Part shown: positions 40,329 through 48,915 of the stretch, piece after piece
Layout of the letters: each line of letters opens with the position of its first letter
Position numbering within the stretch: position 1 is the first letter of the stretch
Source: Fodinibacter sp963763015
Lineage (GTDB): Bacteria; Actinomycetota; Actinomycetes; Actinomycetales; Dermatophilaceae
Assembly: GCA_963763015.1 (NCBI GenBank)
Contig: CAVXML010000009.1
Location: 62,001 to 126,000, forward strand
Reading direction: 5' to 3'
Length of the DNA: 64,000 nucleotides
The notes under the pieces: generated by a model
What the model saw: the letters and a program-made list of their open reading frames with translations, nothing else
Database searches by the model: none
What the model was told of the DNA's origin: nothing
Program-made: the position numbers and the translations under genes

Positions 40329-41664
40329 GCGAGGGCGCCTCCCGCTGCGGCAGGACCAGCGATGCGGCCACGAGGGCGGCCACCAGCCAGAACTGGTTGT
40401 AGAAGGCCTGCTTGTTGACGAGGTTCACCACCGCCAGGACCAGCGCCAGCCAGCGCAGCAGCTCTGCGGCTGGCGGCTGTCGCCGCCAGACGGCATACGA
40501 GGCCAGCGCCACGGCACCGACCATCGCCGCGCCGGTCACGGCAAAGGGCAGGGTGAGCCCGTGCTCGTTCAGGGCGTAGAGGTACCACGTGTTGGCGAAC
40601 CGGATGGGGTGGAAGGTGAGCAGAGTGGTGACCGTGTCGTCGACGAAGGCCCGGGGGTCCGCGAGAACCCACGGCGCGATCAGGAGCCCGGTCAGCCCTC
40701 CCGTGGCCAGGGTCCGGCTCACGCCGAAGGGTCTCCACGTGAGCAGCACGGGGGCCAGGAGTGCGAGGTGCTGCTTGCTGGCACATGCCAGCGCGAGCGG
40801 CAGCACGGCCCACCAGGCGTGGCCGCGCCGCACGAGGACCGCCCACCACACCAGGGCCGCCGCCAGGACCGGCTCCGTCCAGGCCTGGTCCACCTGGGTC
40901 AGGGTGCCCGGAGCGAGGACGAGGACGGCGGTGACGGCGGCGGCACGCTCGGCCCGTCCCCGGGCGAGCGCCCACAGCCCGGCATAGAGCACGAGCGACC
41001 AGGCGAGCACCGCCCACCGCACGTCTCCCGCCACCCACCGGCCGGGGGCGGTGGCCACCGCCATCCAGGGCAGGTAGGTGAAGTGGTCCTGCACGCCGGG
41101 CGACCCGGTCCACTGCTCGGTGTACGGGTTGTCCCCCCGCGCGAGGGCGTCGGCCGCCTGCTGGAGGATGACCCAGACGTCGATCCTCGGCGCGGGGTCA
41201 CCGAGGATCGTCACGACGCCCAGGACGGTGTGGGTGAGCACCGCCAGCCCGTAGGCCGCCACGGCCCAGACCCGGCCGGGTCGGGTCAGGAGGACCGCAC
41301 AGCCCAGCCCTCCGACCGTCAGCACCGCAAGGGCCGCGGTGAGCCAGCCACCCCGCAGGTAGCTGAAGAGGGGAACCGTGAGGGTCACCACGACCGACCC
41401 CACGAGGACGGCCGGTGCAAGCCACCCCGGCACGTCGATCCACAGCTGCCGGGTGACCCACCACGCGAGCAGTGCGGTGCACGCCGTGAGCGTCAGGACG
41501 ATCGGGACCTCGAACCGCACGACGCTCCACTGCAGCACGCCGAACCAGGCCAGCCACGCGACGCCCAGGACCACCGCGGCCACGGGGAAGGCTCCTCGGT
41601 CTCCCGGCGCCCAGACGTCCGAGGTGGTGGGTGCCGACCCAGCCTGCCGGGGCGGCTCAGCCAC
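40309..41664 (-). CDS. Polytopic GT-C-like (GT87/DUF2029) membrane protein
   Basis: A 451-residue protein with about 11-12 membrane helices. The segment ARGDNPYTEQWTG between helices matches the GDNPY motif of DUF2029/GT87 polyprenol-phosphate-mannose-dependent glycosyltransferases, and an early acidic residue (RIDVWVILQQ) could be the catalytic Asp. It may extend a lipoglycan or similar envelope glycan; substrate unknown. GTG 41664 overlaps the stop of fadD15 by 8 bases, implying coupling to that gene. Confidence 0.75.
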   Translation of the reverse strand: MAEPPRQAGSAPTTSDVWAPGDRGAFPVAAVVLGVAWLAWFGVLQWSVVRFEVPIVLTLTACTALLAWWVTRQLWIDVPGWLAPAVLVGSVVVTLTVPLFSYLRGGWLTAALAVLTVGGLGCAVLLTRPGRVWAVAAYGLAVLTHTVLGVVTILGDPAPRIDVWVILQQAADALARGDNPYTEQWTGSPGVQDHFTYLPWMAVATAPGRWVAGDVRWAVLAWSLVLYAGLWALARGRAERAAAVTAVLVLAPGTLTQVDQAWTEPVLAAALVWWAVLVRRGHAWWAVLPLALACASKQHLALLAPVLLTWRPFGVSRTLATGGLTGLLIAPWVLADPRAFVDDTVTTLLTFHPIRFANTWYLYALNEHGLTLPFAVTGAAMVGAVALASYAVWRRQPPAAELLRWLALVLAVVNLVNKQAFYNQFWLVAALVAASLVLPQREAPSLTGRGR

Positions 41665-43447
41665 CGTAGAGAGCGTCGACCTCGTCCTCGAAGTCGCGCA
41701 TGACGACGTTGCGCTTGAGCTTCAGGGACGGGGTGAGGTGCCCGGACTCCTCGGTGAAGTCGCTCTCGAGGACGGCGAACTTGCGGATGGACTCGGCCTT
41801 GGACACCGCGGTGTTGGCCTCGTCGACGGCCCGCTGGATCTCGGCGAGCACGCGCTCGTCGCCGCGCGCGGAGGCGAAGGGGACGCCGTCGAGACCGTGG
41901 TTGCCGGCCCAGGCGGGGTACATCTCCTCATCGATCGTCACCAGGGCGGCGATGTAGGGCTTGCCGTCGCCGACGACGATGCACTGGCTGACCAGTGGGT
42001 GGGACCGGAGGCGGTCCTCGAGCACCGCGGGGGCCACGTTCTTCCCTCCGGCGGTGACGAGGATCTCCTTCTTCCGGCCGGTGATGCGCAGGAAGCCGTC
42101 GTCGTCGAGCTCTCCGATGTCACCGGTGCGGAACCAGCCGTCGCGGATGGCCTCGGCGGTCGCGGTGGCGTTCCCGCGATAGCCGCGGAACACGTTGACC
42201 CCGCGCAGGCAGATCTCGCCGTCGTCGGCGATCCGGACGTCGACACCCGGGAGGGGGAGCCCCACCGAGCCGATGCGCATCGCGCCCGGCCGGTTCACGG
42301 TGGCCGGCGCCGTGGTCTCGGTGAGCCCGTACCCCTCGAGGATCGTCACACCGATCCCCCGGAAGAAGTGGCCGAGGCGGGTCCCGAGCGGTGCACCTCC
42401 GGACACGGCGTACTGCACCCTGCCGCCCATCGCCTCCCGGAGCCTCCCGTAGACCAGACGGTCGAACACGGCGTGGCGCAGGCGCAGGCCGAGCGGCACG
42501 CTCCCGGCATCCACGGCCTCCGACCAGGCGACGGCGGCCGCGGCGGCACCGGAGAAGATACGGCCCTTGCCACCGGTCTCGGCCTTCTGCTCGGCCGAGT
42601 TGTAGATCTTCTCGAAGACCCGGGGAACCGCGAGGATGAAGGTCGGCTGGAACGCCGAGAAGTCCTCGAGAAGGGCCTTGAGGTCGGCGGAGTGACCCAT
42701 CCTGACCCCGGCGGTCACCGCGAGGACCTCGATGAAGCGGGCGAAGACGTGGGCGAGCGGCAGGAAGAGCAGTGTGGAGGCCCCGGAGGAGCGGACGACC
42801 TCGGCGAGCTCCTCGGCCGCGTTCTCCGCGAGGGTCAGGAAGTTGCCGTGCGTCAGCTCCACGCCCTTGGGGCGACCGGTCGTGCCCGAGGTGTAGATCA
42901 CCGTCGCGAGGGAGGTGCGGTCCAGGGATGCCGACCGGGCCTCGAGGTCGGCGTCGTCGACCGCTGCGCCGTCGCGGCTCAGCGAGTCGACGTCCCCCCG
43001 GTCGATCACCCAGACGTGGCGCAGCCGGTCGAGCCTGCCCCGGCCGGCGTCGACGGCGGCGAGGTGGGCCTCGGTCTCGACGATCACCGCCACCGCACCG
43101 GAGTCGGCGAGGATCCACTCCACCTGCTCGGCCGAGGACGTCTCGTAGATGGGGACCGGCACGGCGCCGGCCGACCACAGGGCGAAGTCGGCGACGGTCC
43201 ACTCGTAGCGGGTGCGGCTCATGATGCCCACCGCGTCGCCCTGCTGGACGCCGGCGGCGATGAGCCCCTTGGCGAGGGCGGAGACGTCCGCCGCGAAGGT
43301 CGCGGCCGTGACGTCCGTCCAGCCGCCGGCTCCCCTCACCGCGAACGACACCCGGCCGGGCTCGGCCCTGGCCCACCGCCCGGGAAGGTCCGCGAGGCTT
43401 CCCTCGGTCGTGGGAGGAAGGCTGAGCGGGGTCGACTTCTCGTGCAC
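41657..43447 (-). CDS. fadD15: Long-chain fatty acid-CoA ligase
   Basis: This AMP-forming enzyme activates fatty acids to acyl-CoA. The 596 residues contain IYTSGTTGRPKGVELTH (P-loop), EGYGLTETTAP, RTGDIGELDDDGFLRITGR and a C-terminal domain with GKNVAPAVLE, the usual motifs. GTG 43447 with GAAGGAG upstream gives a normal N-terminus. It is divergent from the SRPBCC gene, as Rv2187 (fadD15) is with Rv2185c nearby. Downstream, the GT-C-like gene overlaps its end. Confidence 0.93.
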   Translation of the reverse strand: MHEKSTPLSLPPTTEGSLADLPGRWARAEPGRVSFAVRGAGGWTDVTAATFAADVSALAKGLIAAGVQQGDAVGIMSRTRYEWTVADFALWSAGAVPVPIYETSSAEQVEWILADSGAVAVIVETEAHLAAVDAGRGRLDRLRHVWVIDRGDVDSLSRDGAAVDDADLEARSASLDRTSLATVIYTSGTTGRPKGVELTHGNFLTLAENAAEELAEVVRSSGASTLLFLPLAHVFARFIEVLAVTAGVRMGHSADLKALLEDFSAFQPTFILAVPRVFEKIYNSAEQKAETGGKGRIFSGAAAAAVAWSEAVDAGSVPLGLRLRHAVFDRLVYGRLREAMGGRVQYAVSGGAPLGTRLGHFFRGIGVTILEGYGLTETTAPATVNRPGAMRIGSVGLPLPGVDVRIADDGEICLRGVNVFRGYRGNATATAEAIRDGWFRTGDIGELDDDGFLRITGRKKEILVTAGGKNVAPAVLEDRLRSHPLVSQCIVVGDGKPYIAALVTIDEEMYPAWAGNHGLDGVPFASARGDERVLAEIQRAVDEANTAVSKAESIRKFAVLESDFTEESGHLTPSLKLKRNVVMRDFEDEVDALYGG

Positions 43448-43511
43448 GGTCCGGCTCCTTCGAGGCCTGGGTGCGGTGGGACACCTCAACTCTAGGACCC
43501 CGGGGGAGCGG

Positions 43512-43517
43512 TACCCT
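43512..43517 (+). promoter_or_regulatory. -10 box of SRPBCC-ArsA gene group
   Basis: TACCCT lies 7 bases before the ATG at 43525; leaderless type. It may drive 43525-46666. Confidence 0.5.
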
Positions 43518-43524
43518 CCGTGCC

Positions 43525-43968
43525 ATGGCCGACCGCACACAGTCCTCCATCGAGATCGCCGGGGAGCCGGGCGACGTGCTCGACGTCATCGCCGACTTCG
43601 AGCGCTACCCGGAGTGGGCGCACGAGGTGAAGTCGGCCACCCTCCTGAGCGAGGACGGCGACGGGTGGGCCGACCAGGTCGAGTTCCACCTCGACGCTGG
43701 CGCCATCAAGGACCACTACGTCCTCGAGTACGACTGGGACGTCGCGGAGGACGGCACCGGCAGCGTGTCGTGGCACCTGGTCCGGGCCGACCTGCTCAAG
43801 GGCCTCAACGGCACCTACACGATCGCCCGGATGCCGGCCGGCACGAAGGTCACCTACGACCTCGAGGTGGAGCTGACGATGCCGATGATCGGGCTCCTCA
43901 AGCGCAAGGCAGAGAAGCACATCATCAACCTGGCCCTGTCCGAGCTCAAGAAGCGCGTCGAGGGCTGA
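43525..43968 (+). CDS. SRPBCC family (START-like) protein
   Basis: A 147-residue cyclase/dehydrase-like helix-grip protein: an N-terminal strand with SSIEIAGEPGDVLDVIADFERYPEW split across the standard motif, and a final long helix with KRKAEKHIINLAL. It likely binds a hydrophobic ligand such as a lipid. Rv2185c is the probable orthologue, next to the ArsA ATPase in both. ATG 43525 is set by the TACCCT box. The ArsA gene starts 8 bases after it. Confidence 0.88.
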   Translation: MADRTQSSIEIAGEPGDVLDVIADFERYPEWAHEVKSATLLSEDGDGWADQVEFHLDAGAIKDHYVLEYDWDVAEDGTGSVSWHLVRADLLKGLNGTYTIARMPAGTKVTYDLEVELTMPMIGLLKRKAEKHIINLALSELKKRVEG

Positions 43969-43976
43969 ACGCCGAC

Positions 43977-45194
43977 ATGCCCCGAGTCGTCCTCGTCACG
44001 GGCAAGGGCGGCGTGGGCAAGACGACGACCGCGGCGGCCACGGCGGTCCGGGCCGCCCGGTCCGGCCTGCGGACCCTCGTGATGTCGACCGACGCCGCCC
44101 ACAGCCTCGGTGACGCCCTGGACGTCGAGCTCGCCACGGCGGCCACGTGGCGCGACAGCCAGGAGGTGGAGTCTCGGCTGGGTGCCCTCACGGTCGGATC
44201 CCACACCGCCGTGGAGGCGGACTGGCAGGTGGTCAGCGACTACCTGCTCGGGGTGCTCGACGCGATGGGCGTCGACCCCGTGGTGGCCGACGAGCTCACC
44301 TCGCTGCCCGGTGCGGCGGAGGTCTCTGCGCTCGCCGCCCTCGGTCACCAGTCGCACAGTGGCGACTGGGACCTCGTCGTCGTCGACTGCGCGCCGACCG
44401 CCGAGACGCTGCGGCTCCTGGCGCTCCCCGAGGTGCTGGGATGGCACCTCGACCGCCTCCTGCCGGCGCAGCGTCGCCTGCTCACCGTGCTCCGACCGGC
44501 GGCGACGGCGGCCACCGGCGTCCCTCCGCCCGGGCCCGAGGTCCTCGCCGTGGTGCGCGCCTGGCGCGACCTCATGGTGAGCGTGCGAACGCTGCTGACC
44601 TCGCCACGAGCCAGTGTGCGGGTGGTCCTCACCCCGGAGCGGGTGGTCATCGCCGAGAGCCGTCGGGTCCTCACCTCCCTCTCCCTCCACGGGTACGCCG
44701 TCGACGCGGTCGTCGTCAACCGCCTGCTCCCGGCCGGACCGGCGGGGGCGGAGGACCCGTGGCGCGAGGCGTGGGCGACGGCGCAGGCCGCCGGTATGGA
44801 GCGGGTGCGCGAGTCCTTCGCCGGCATCCCGATGCTGTGTGCGCCGTACCTCGCCGGCGAGCCGATCGGGGTCGACGCCCTTGCCGGGCTGGCCGAGGCG
44901 ACGAGCGCGCACGGTGTCCCGGACCTCATGGCCGACGTCGACGTGCCCCGCACCCGGGTCGAGGCGGACGGCGCCGACTTCGTGCTCACCCTGCCGCTCC
45001 CCCTCGTCACGGCCGTCGAGGTCGAGCTCTCGCGCCGCGACGACGACCTCGTCATCGAGGTCGCCGGGCAACGGCGCGTCGTCACGCTGCCGTCGGTCCT
45101 GCGCCGGTGCGTCGTCCAGACTGCAGCGGTGGGCAGCGGCGAGCTGCGGGTGCGCTTCGAGCGGGACGAGGAGCTGTGGGCCAGTGGCCGCTGA
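43977..45194 (+). CDS. ArsA-family ATPase
   Basis: A 405-residue ATPase of the ArsA/Get3 group. It has the P-loop GKGGVGKTTTAAATA (residues 9-23), MSTDAAHSLGDAL, VVDCAPTAETLRLL (switch II) and a C-terminal small HSP20-like domain (VEVELSRRDDDLVIEVAG), the layout of actinobacterial ArsA proteins not linked to arsenic. No arsC or arsB lies nearby, so arsenite export is unlikely; Rv2184c is the likely orthologue. Its end overlaps the next gene by 11 bases. Confidence 0.9.
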   Translation: MPRVVLVTGKGGVGKTTTAAATAVRAARSGLRTLVMSTDAAHSLGDALDVELATAATWRDSQEVESRLGALTVGSHTAVEADWQVVSDYLLGVLDAMGVDPVVADELTSLPGAAEVSALAALGHQSHSGDWDLVVVDCAPTAETLRLLALPEVLGWHLDRLLPAQRRLLTVLRPAATAATGVPPPGPEVLAVVRAWRDLMVSVRTLLTSPRASVRVVLTPERVVIAESRRVLTSLSLHGYAVDAVVVNRLLPAGPAGAEDPWREAWATAQAAGMERVRESFAGIPMLCAPYLAGEPIGVDALAGLAEATSAHGVPDLMADVDVPRTRVEADGADFVLTLPLPLVTAVEVELSRRDDDLVIEVAGQRRVVTLPSVLRRCVVQTAAVGSGELRVRFERDEELWASGR

Positions 45195-45648
45195 GCGGTG
45201 GGACGAGCAGGTGGGCTCGGTGGCCGACGAGGCCACCCGGCTCCTGGAGGCCCTCCGCCGGTCCGCCGACGACACGGCCGATCCTCGGGTCACGGAGGGG
45301 GATGCCGTCGAGACCCCGGGCACCCCACCGGTCGACGGGGAAGCCGCCCCGCCCACGGCCGGGCACGACCCAGCGTGCACGTGGTGCCCGCTCTGCCGCT
45401 CCGTGGCGGTCCTGCGCTCGCTGAGCCCCGAGACCCTGGTCCGCCTGGCCGACCTGGCCGGTGTGGCGGCGAGCGTGCTCACCGACCTCGCCCGCTCGCG
45501 GGCCGGTTCACCGCCGGAGGACACCATGGCGGATGAGGGCGCCACGACCGCTGCCACGACCGCTGCCGCGGCCGGGCCCTCGACCGCCGAGGCGCACCGC
45601 ATCCCCGTCCTCGATGCCGACGACCCCCAGGAGGCACCCCGTGACTGA
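45184..45648 (+). CDS. Small CxxCxxC-containing protein coupled to ArsA
   Basis: A 154-residue protein starting at a GTG inside the ArsA 3' end. It has an N-terminal helix, a low-complexity linker, then DPACTWCPLCRSV (three cysteines, zinc-knuckle-like), an SPETLVRLADLAGVAAS helix and an Ala/Thr-rich tail. Its own end overlaps the ROK kinase start by 8 bases. The chain of overlaps from 43977 to 46666 implies coordinated synthesis. I know of similar unnamed actinobacterial proteins; function unknown. Confidence 0.72.
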   Translation: MAAERWDEQVGSVADEATRLLEALRRSADDTADPRVTEGDAVETPGTPPVDGEAAPPTAGHDPACTWCPLCRSVAVLRSLSPETLVRLADLAGVAASVLTDLARSRAGSPPEDTMADEGATTAATTAAAAGPSTAEAHRIPVLDADDPQEAPRD

Positions 45649-46666
45649 CGATCCGCTCGCAATCGGCATCGACATCGGCGGCACCAAGGTCGCCGGTGGC
45701 GTCGTCGACTCTGCAGGCCGGGTCCTGCGGCGGGCCCGGCGCGACACCCCGCACCGCTCGACGAGCCCGCGCGTGGTCGAGGACACCATCGTCTCCGTCG
45801 TCGACGAGCTGCTGGACGCCGAGCCGGGGGAGATCGTGGCCGTCGGCATCGGGGCGGCGGGGTTCGTCGCCGCCGACCGCGCGACGGTCGTCTTCGCACC
45901 GCACCTGTCGTGGCGCAACGAGCCGCTGCGGGAGGCCCTGGGCCAGCGGGTGCCGCTGCCCACCTTCGTCGACAACGACGCCAACGCCGCCGTGTGGGCC
46001 GAGCACCGCTTCGGTGCCGGCCGCGGCGAGAGCCACCTCGTGATGGTCAACCTGGGCACCGGCATCGGGGGCGGAATCGTCATCGGTGGCCGCGTCATCC
46101 GCGGCCGGCACGGCATCGCGGGGGAGTTCGGGCACATGCAGGTCGTGCCCGACGGCATCCGCTGCGAGTGCGGCAACCGGGGGTGCTGGGAGCAGTACGC
46201 GTCCGGCAACGCGCTGGTCCGCGAGGCCCGGGTGCTCATGTCGGCCGGGAGCCCCGTGGTGTCCGATCTCTTCGACCGCGTCGGAGGGCATCCCGAGGAC
46301 CTCACCGGACCCCTCGTCACCGAGGCGGCTCGGGACGGCGACCCGCTGGCTCGGGAGCTGCTCAACGAGATCGGTCGCTGGCTGGGCATCGGCATGGCCG
46401 ACCTCGCGGCTGCCCTCGACCCGGGGATGTTCGTCATCGGCGGTGGGGTCAGCGCGGCCGGGGACCTCCTCCTCGCTCCGGCGCGCGAGGCGTTCCGACG
46501 CCAGCTCACCGGCCGCGGCTACCGGCCGGAGGCCGCCATCGTGACGGCCGAGCTCGGGAACGAGGCCGGGCTCGTGGGGGCGGCCGACCTCGCCCGCACG
46601 GACGCCCTCGGCGACGGCCCCAGCCGCACCGCCGCCCGCGCCCCCAGCGCCGCGTCCGGCGGCTGA
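45641..46666 (+). CDS. ROK family glucokinase
   Basis: A 341-residue sugar kinase: phosphate motif GIDIGGTKVAGGVV (about residues 8-21), VDNDANAAVWAEH (catalytic Asp region), NLGTGIGGGIVIGG, and the ROK zinc motif CECGNRGCWEQYASG. It most likely phosphorylates glucose with ATP. GTG 45641 with GGAGG upstream. Translation overlaps the Cys-motif gene. Its placement fits with the beta-glucosidase just downstream, whose glucose product it could use; that link is inference. Confidence 0.92.
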   Translation: MTDDPLAIGIDIGGTKVAGGVVDSAGRVLRRARRDTPHRSTSPRVVEDTIVSVVDELLDAEPGEIVAVGIGAAGFVAADRATVVFAPHLSWRNEPLREALGQRVPLPTFVDNDANAAVWAEHRFGAGRGESHLVMVNLGTGIGGGIVIGGRVIRGRHGIAGEFGHMQVVPDGIRCECGNRGCWEQYASGNALVREARVLMSAGSPVVSDLFDRVGGHPEDLTGPLVTEAARDGDPLARELLNEIGRWLGIGMADLAAALDPGMFVIGGGVSAAGDLLLAPAREAFRRQLTGRGYRPEAAIVTAELGNEAGLVGAADLARTDALGDGPSRTAARAPSAASGG

Positions 46667-46674
46667 CACCGCCC

Positions 46675-47361
46675 GTGGCCGCGGTGCGTGTCGCGTCGTA
46701 CAACACCCACGACTTCCTCGACGACCACCGGCTCGCCGCACGTGTCGTGCAGGCGATCGACCCCGACGTGCTGTGCCTGCAGGAGGTCCCACGCCGGCTC
46801 CTCTCCGGCGCCCGGGTGGCCCGTTTCGCCGCCGCCTGCGGGATGCTCTGGCCCGGCCGGCACCGTGGGAGCGGCGGCACGACGGTGTTCACCTCGGCCA
46901 GGGTGCGCGTGGTCGGGTCGGAGCACCGGAGGCTGCCCGTGCGCTGGCCGGACCGCACCCGGGGCTTCGCCGTCGTGCGCCTGGCGCTGCCGGGTGGAGC
47001 CGAGCTGACCGCCGTGTCCGTGCACCTCAGCCTCAAGGGGCCCGAGCGGGTGACGCACACCGAGCGCGTCCTGGCCGCGATCGCCGACCGCCGGCCGCTG
47101 GTGCTGGCCGGCGACCTCAACGAGGACCACACCGGGGCTGCGTGGCGGCTCCTCGACGTTCCCGACCGGCTGCGCCTGGTGTCATCGGACCGGCCGACGT
47201 ACCCGGCCCGGGCACCGCGCCGCCGGCTCGACGTCGTGTTCGCCTCGCCGGAGCTGCGGGTGCTGCCGCCCCGCGAGGTGCTCGTACCGGATGCCGTGTA
47301 CGCGGCCGCCAGCGACCACCGGCCGGTGTGGGTCGACCTCGAGCTCCGGGGCGACGGCTGA
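46675..47361 (+). CDS. Endonuclease/exonuclease/phosphatase family protein
   Basis: A 228-residue EEP-fold hydrolase with the family motifs in order: VASYNTHDF (metal-site Asn), CLQEVPRR (catalytic Glu), LVLAGDLNEDH (Asp, Asn) and ASDHRPVWVDL (Asp-His). No signal peptide, so cytoplasmic. Substrate may be DNA, a phosphoinositol or another phosphodiester. GTG 46675, 8 bases after the ROK gene; GTG 46684 is also possible. A long palindrome follows 19 bases after the stop. Confidence 0.87.
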   Translation: MAAVRVASYNTHDFLDDHRLAARVVQAIDPDVLCLQEVPRRLLSGARVARFAAACGMLWPGRHRGSGGTTVFTSARVRVVGSEHRRLPVRWPDRTRGFAVVRLALPGGAELTAVSVHLSLKGPERVTHTERVLAAIADRRPLVLAGDLNEDHTGAAWRLLDVPDRLRLVSSDRPTYPARAPRRRLDVVFASPELRVLPPREVLVPDAVYAAASDHRPVWVDLELRGDG

Positions 47362-47380
47362 CGGCTGCGCCAGGTCGGTC

Positions 47381-47432
47381 GGGGTTGTCCGCTCCGGACG
47401 CGGGTGGACACCCGTCCGGAGCGGACAACCCC
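47381..47432. terminator. 20-bp inverted repeat after EEP gene
   Basis: Arms GGGGTTGTCCGCTCCGGACG (47381-47400) and 47413-47432 are exact reverse complements around 12 bases, which can pair partly (CGGGT/ACCCG). It is a probable terminator, long enough to be a repeat element, with no sequence match to the palindromes at 14137, 20441 and 53705. The remaining bases up to 47562 show nothing recognisable. Confidence 0.75.
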
Positions 47433-47561
47433 GTCACCGGCGAGGGCGCCTGACTTCACCGCATCCCACCCCGGCCGTGCCGCGATGCGCGATGATCCAG
47501 CCGGGCCGAGGGTCCGGCACGGGTACGGCGTCACGCGGCGCCGGGACAGGAGTCGAACGGG

Positions 47562-48915
47562 ATGAGGAGCAGTGGGGATCGTGGTGACCTGGGGCTGCCA
47601 CCCGGGTTCCTCTTCGGCACAGCCACGGCGTCCTACCAGATCGAGGGCGCCGTGGCCGAGGACGGAAAGGGCCGCAGCATCTGGGACACGTTCACCGCGG
47701 AGCCGGGCCGTGTCGTCGACGGCAGCAGCGGCGCGGTGGCGTGCGACCACTACCACCGCTGGCCGGAGGACCTCGAGCTCATGACGCGCCTCGGGGCCGA
47801 CGCCTACCGGTTCTCGGTCGCCTGGCCGCGCGTGCAGCCCACCGGGGCCGGGCCCGCGAACGGGCCGGGCCTCGACTTCTACGACCGGCTCGTCGACGGC
47901 CTGCTCGCGGCCGGCATCCGGCCGATGGCGACCCTGTACCACTGGGACCTCCCGCAGGCGCTCGAGGATGCCGGCGGCTGGCTCTCGCCGGGACACCGCC
48001 CTGCGCTTCGGCGAGTACGCCGCCGTCGTCGCCGAGCGGCTGGGGGACCGCGTCACCCACTGGTGCCCGGTGAACGAGCCCAACGTCGTGACCCTGCTCG
48101 GCTACGCGCAGGAGGAGATGGCCCCGGGGCGGGGTCTGGTGTTCGGTGCCGTCCCGGCCGCACACCACCTGCTCCTCGGGCACGGCCTCGCGGTCCAGGC
48201 CCTGCGTTCGGGCACCTCGGGGCAGGTCGGCACGGCGACCAACCACACTCCCGTGTGGCCCGCGAGCGAGAGCGAGGACGACCGGACAGCCGCCGACCTC
48301 GTCGACGTCCTGTGGAACCGGCTCTTCACCGACCCGATCCTCCTCGGGCGGTACCCGGACCCGTTCGGGGACACCATGCCCGGGCCCGTGGAAGAGGACC
48401 TCCGGCTGGTCGCGCAGCCCCTCGACTTCTACGGCGTGAACTACTACAACCCCATCGGGGTGCGGGCGGCAGGTGGCGACGCGCCCCTGCCGTTCGAGTA
48501 CCGCGACATCTCGGGGTACCCGACGACCGACTTCGGCTGGCCGGTCGTCCCCGGCGCGCTGACCGACCTGCTGGTGGAGCTGACCCGCCGCTACCCCGGC
48601 ATCCCGCCGATCCTCCTGACCGAGAACGGGTGCTCCTACGGGATGGGACCCGACGAGTCGGGTGTCGTCGACGACCAGCCGCGGATCGACTACCTCGAGG
48701 CACACCTGCGCGCCGTCGGCGACGCCGTCCGCCAGGGCGTCGACGTGCACGGCTACTACTGCTGGTCGCTGCTGGACAACTTCGAGTGGGCGCACGGGTT
48801 CACCCAGCGGTTCGGGCTCGTGCACGTCGACTTCGACACCCAGGTGCGTACGCCGAAGCGGTCCTTCGACTGGTACGCCGACGTCATCCGGACGCATCAC
48901 GCGGGTGCCCGGTGA
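47562..48915 (+). pseudogene. GH1 beta-glucosidase, frameshifted (or sequence error)
   Basis: Family GH1 enzymes hydrolyse beta-glucosides. The first 140 residues read normally (FLFGTATASYQIEGAV, WPRVQPTG, TLYHWDLPQALEDAGGWLS). The frame breaks near 47988 and the rest continues in another frame: RDTALRFGEYA, the acid/base CPVNEPNVV, the nucleophile ILLTENGCSYG, and WSLLDNFEWAHGF to a normal end. One extra C (TCGCCGGG for TCGCGGG) explains it. Both catalytic Glu residues survive. ATG 47562 follows an AGGAG-like site. As written the first frame runs on into the next gene, producing an artificial fusion. The transporter start overlaps its stop by 4 bases. Confidence 0.87.

Noticed and set aside
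43977..45194. Arsenic resistance by the ArsA-type ATPase
   Set aside because: No arsB, arsC or arsR nearby, and the family member at this place in mycobacteria is not known for arsenite export.
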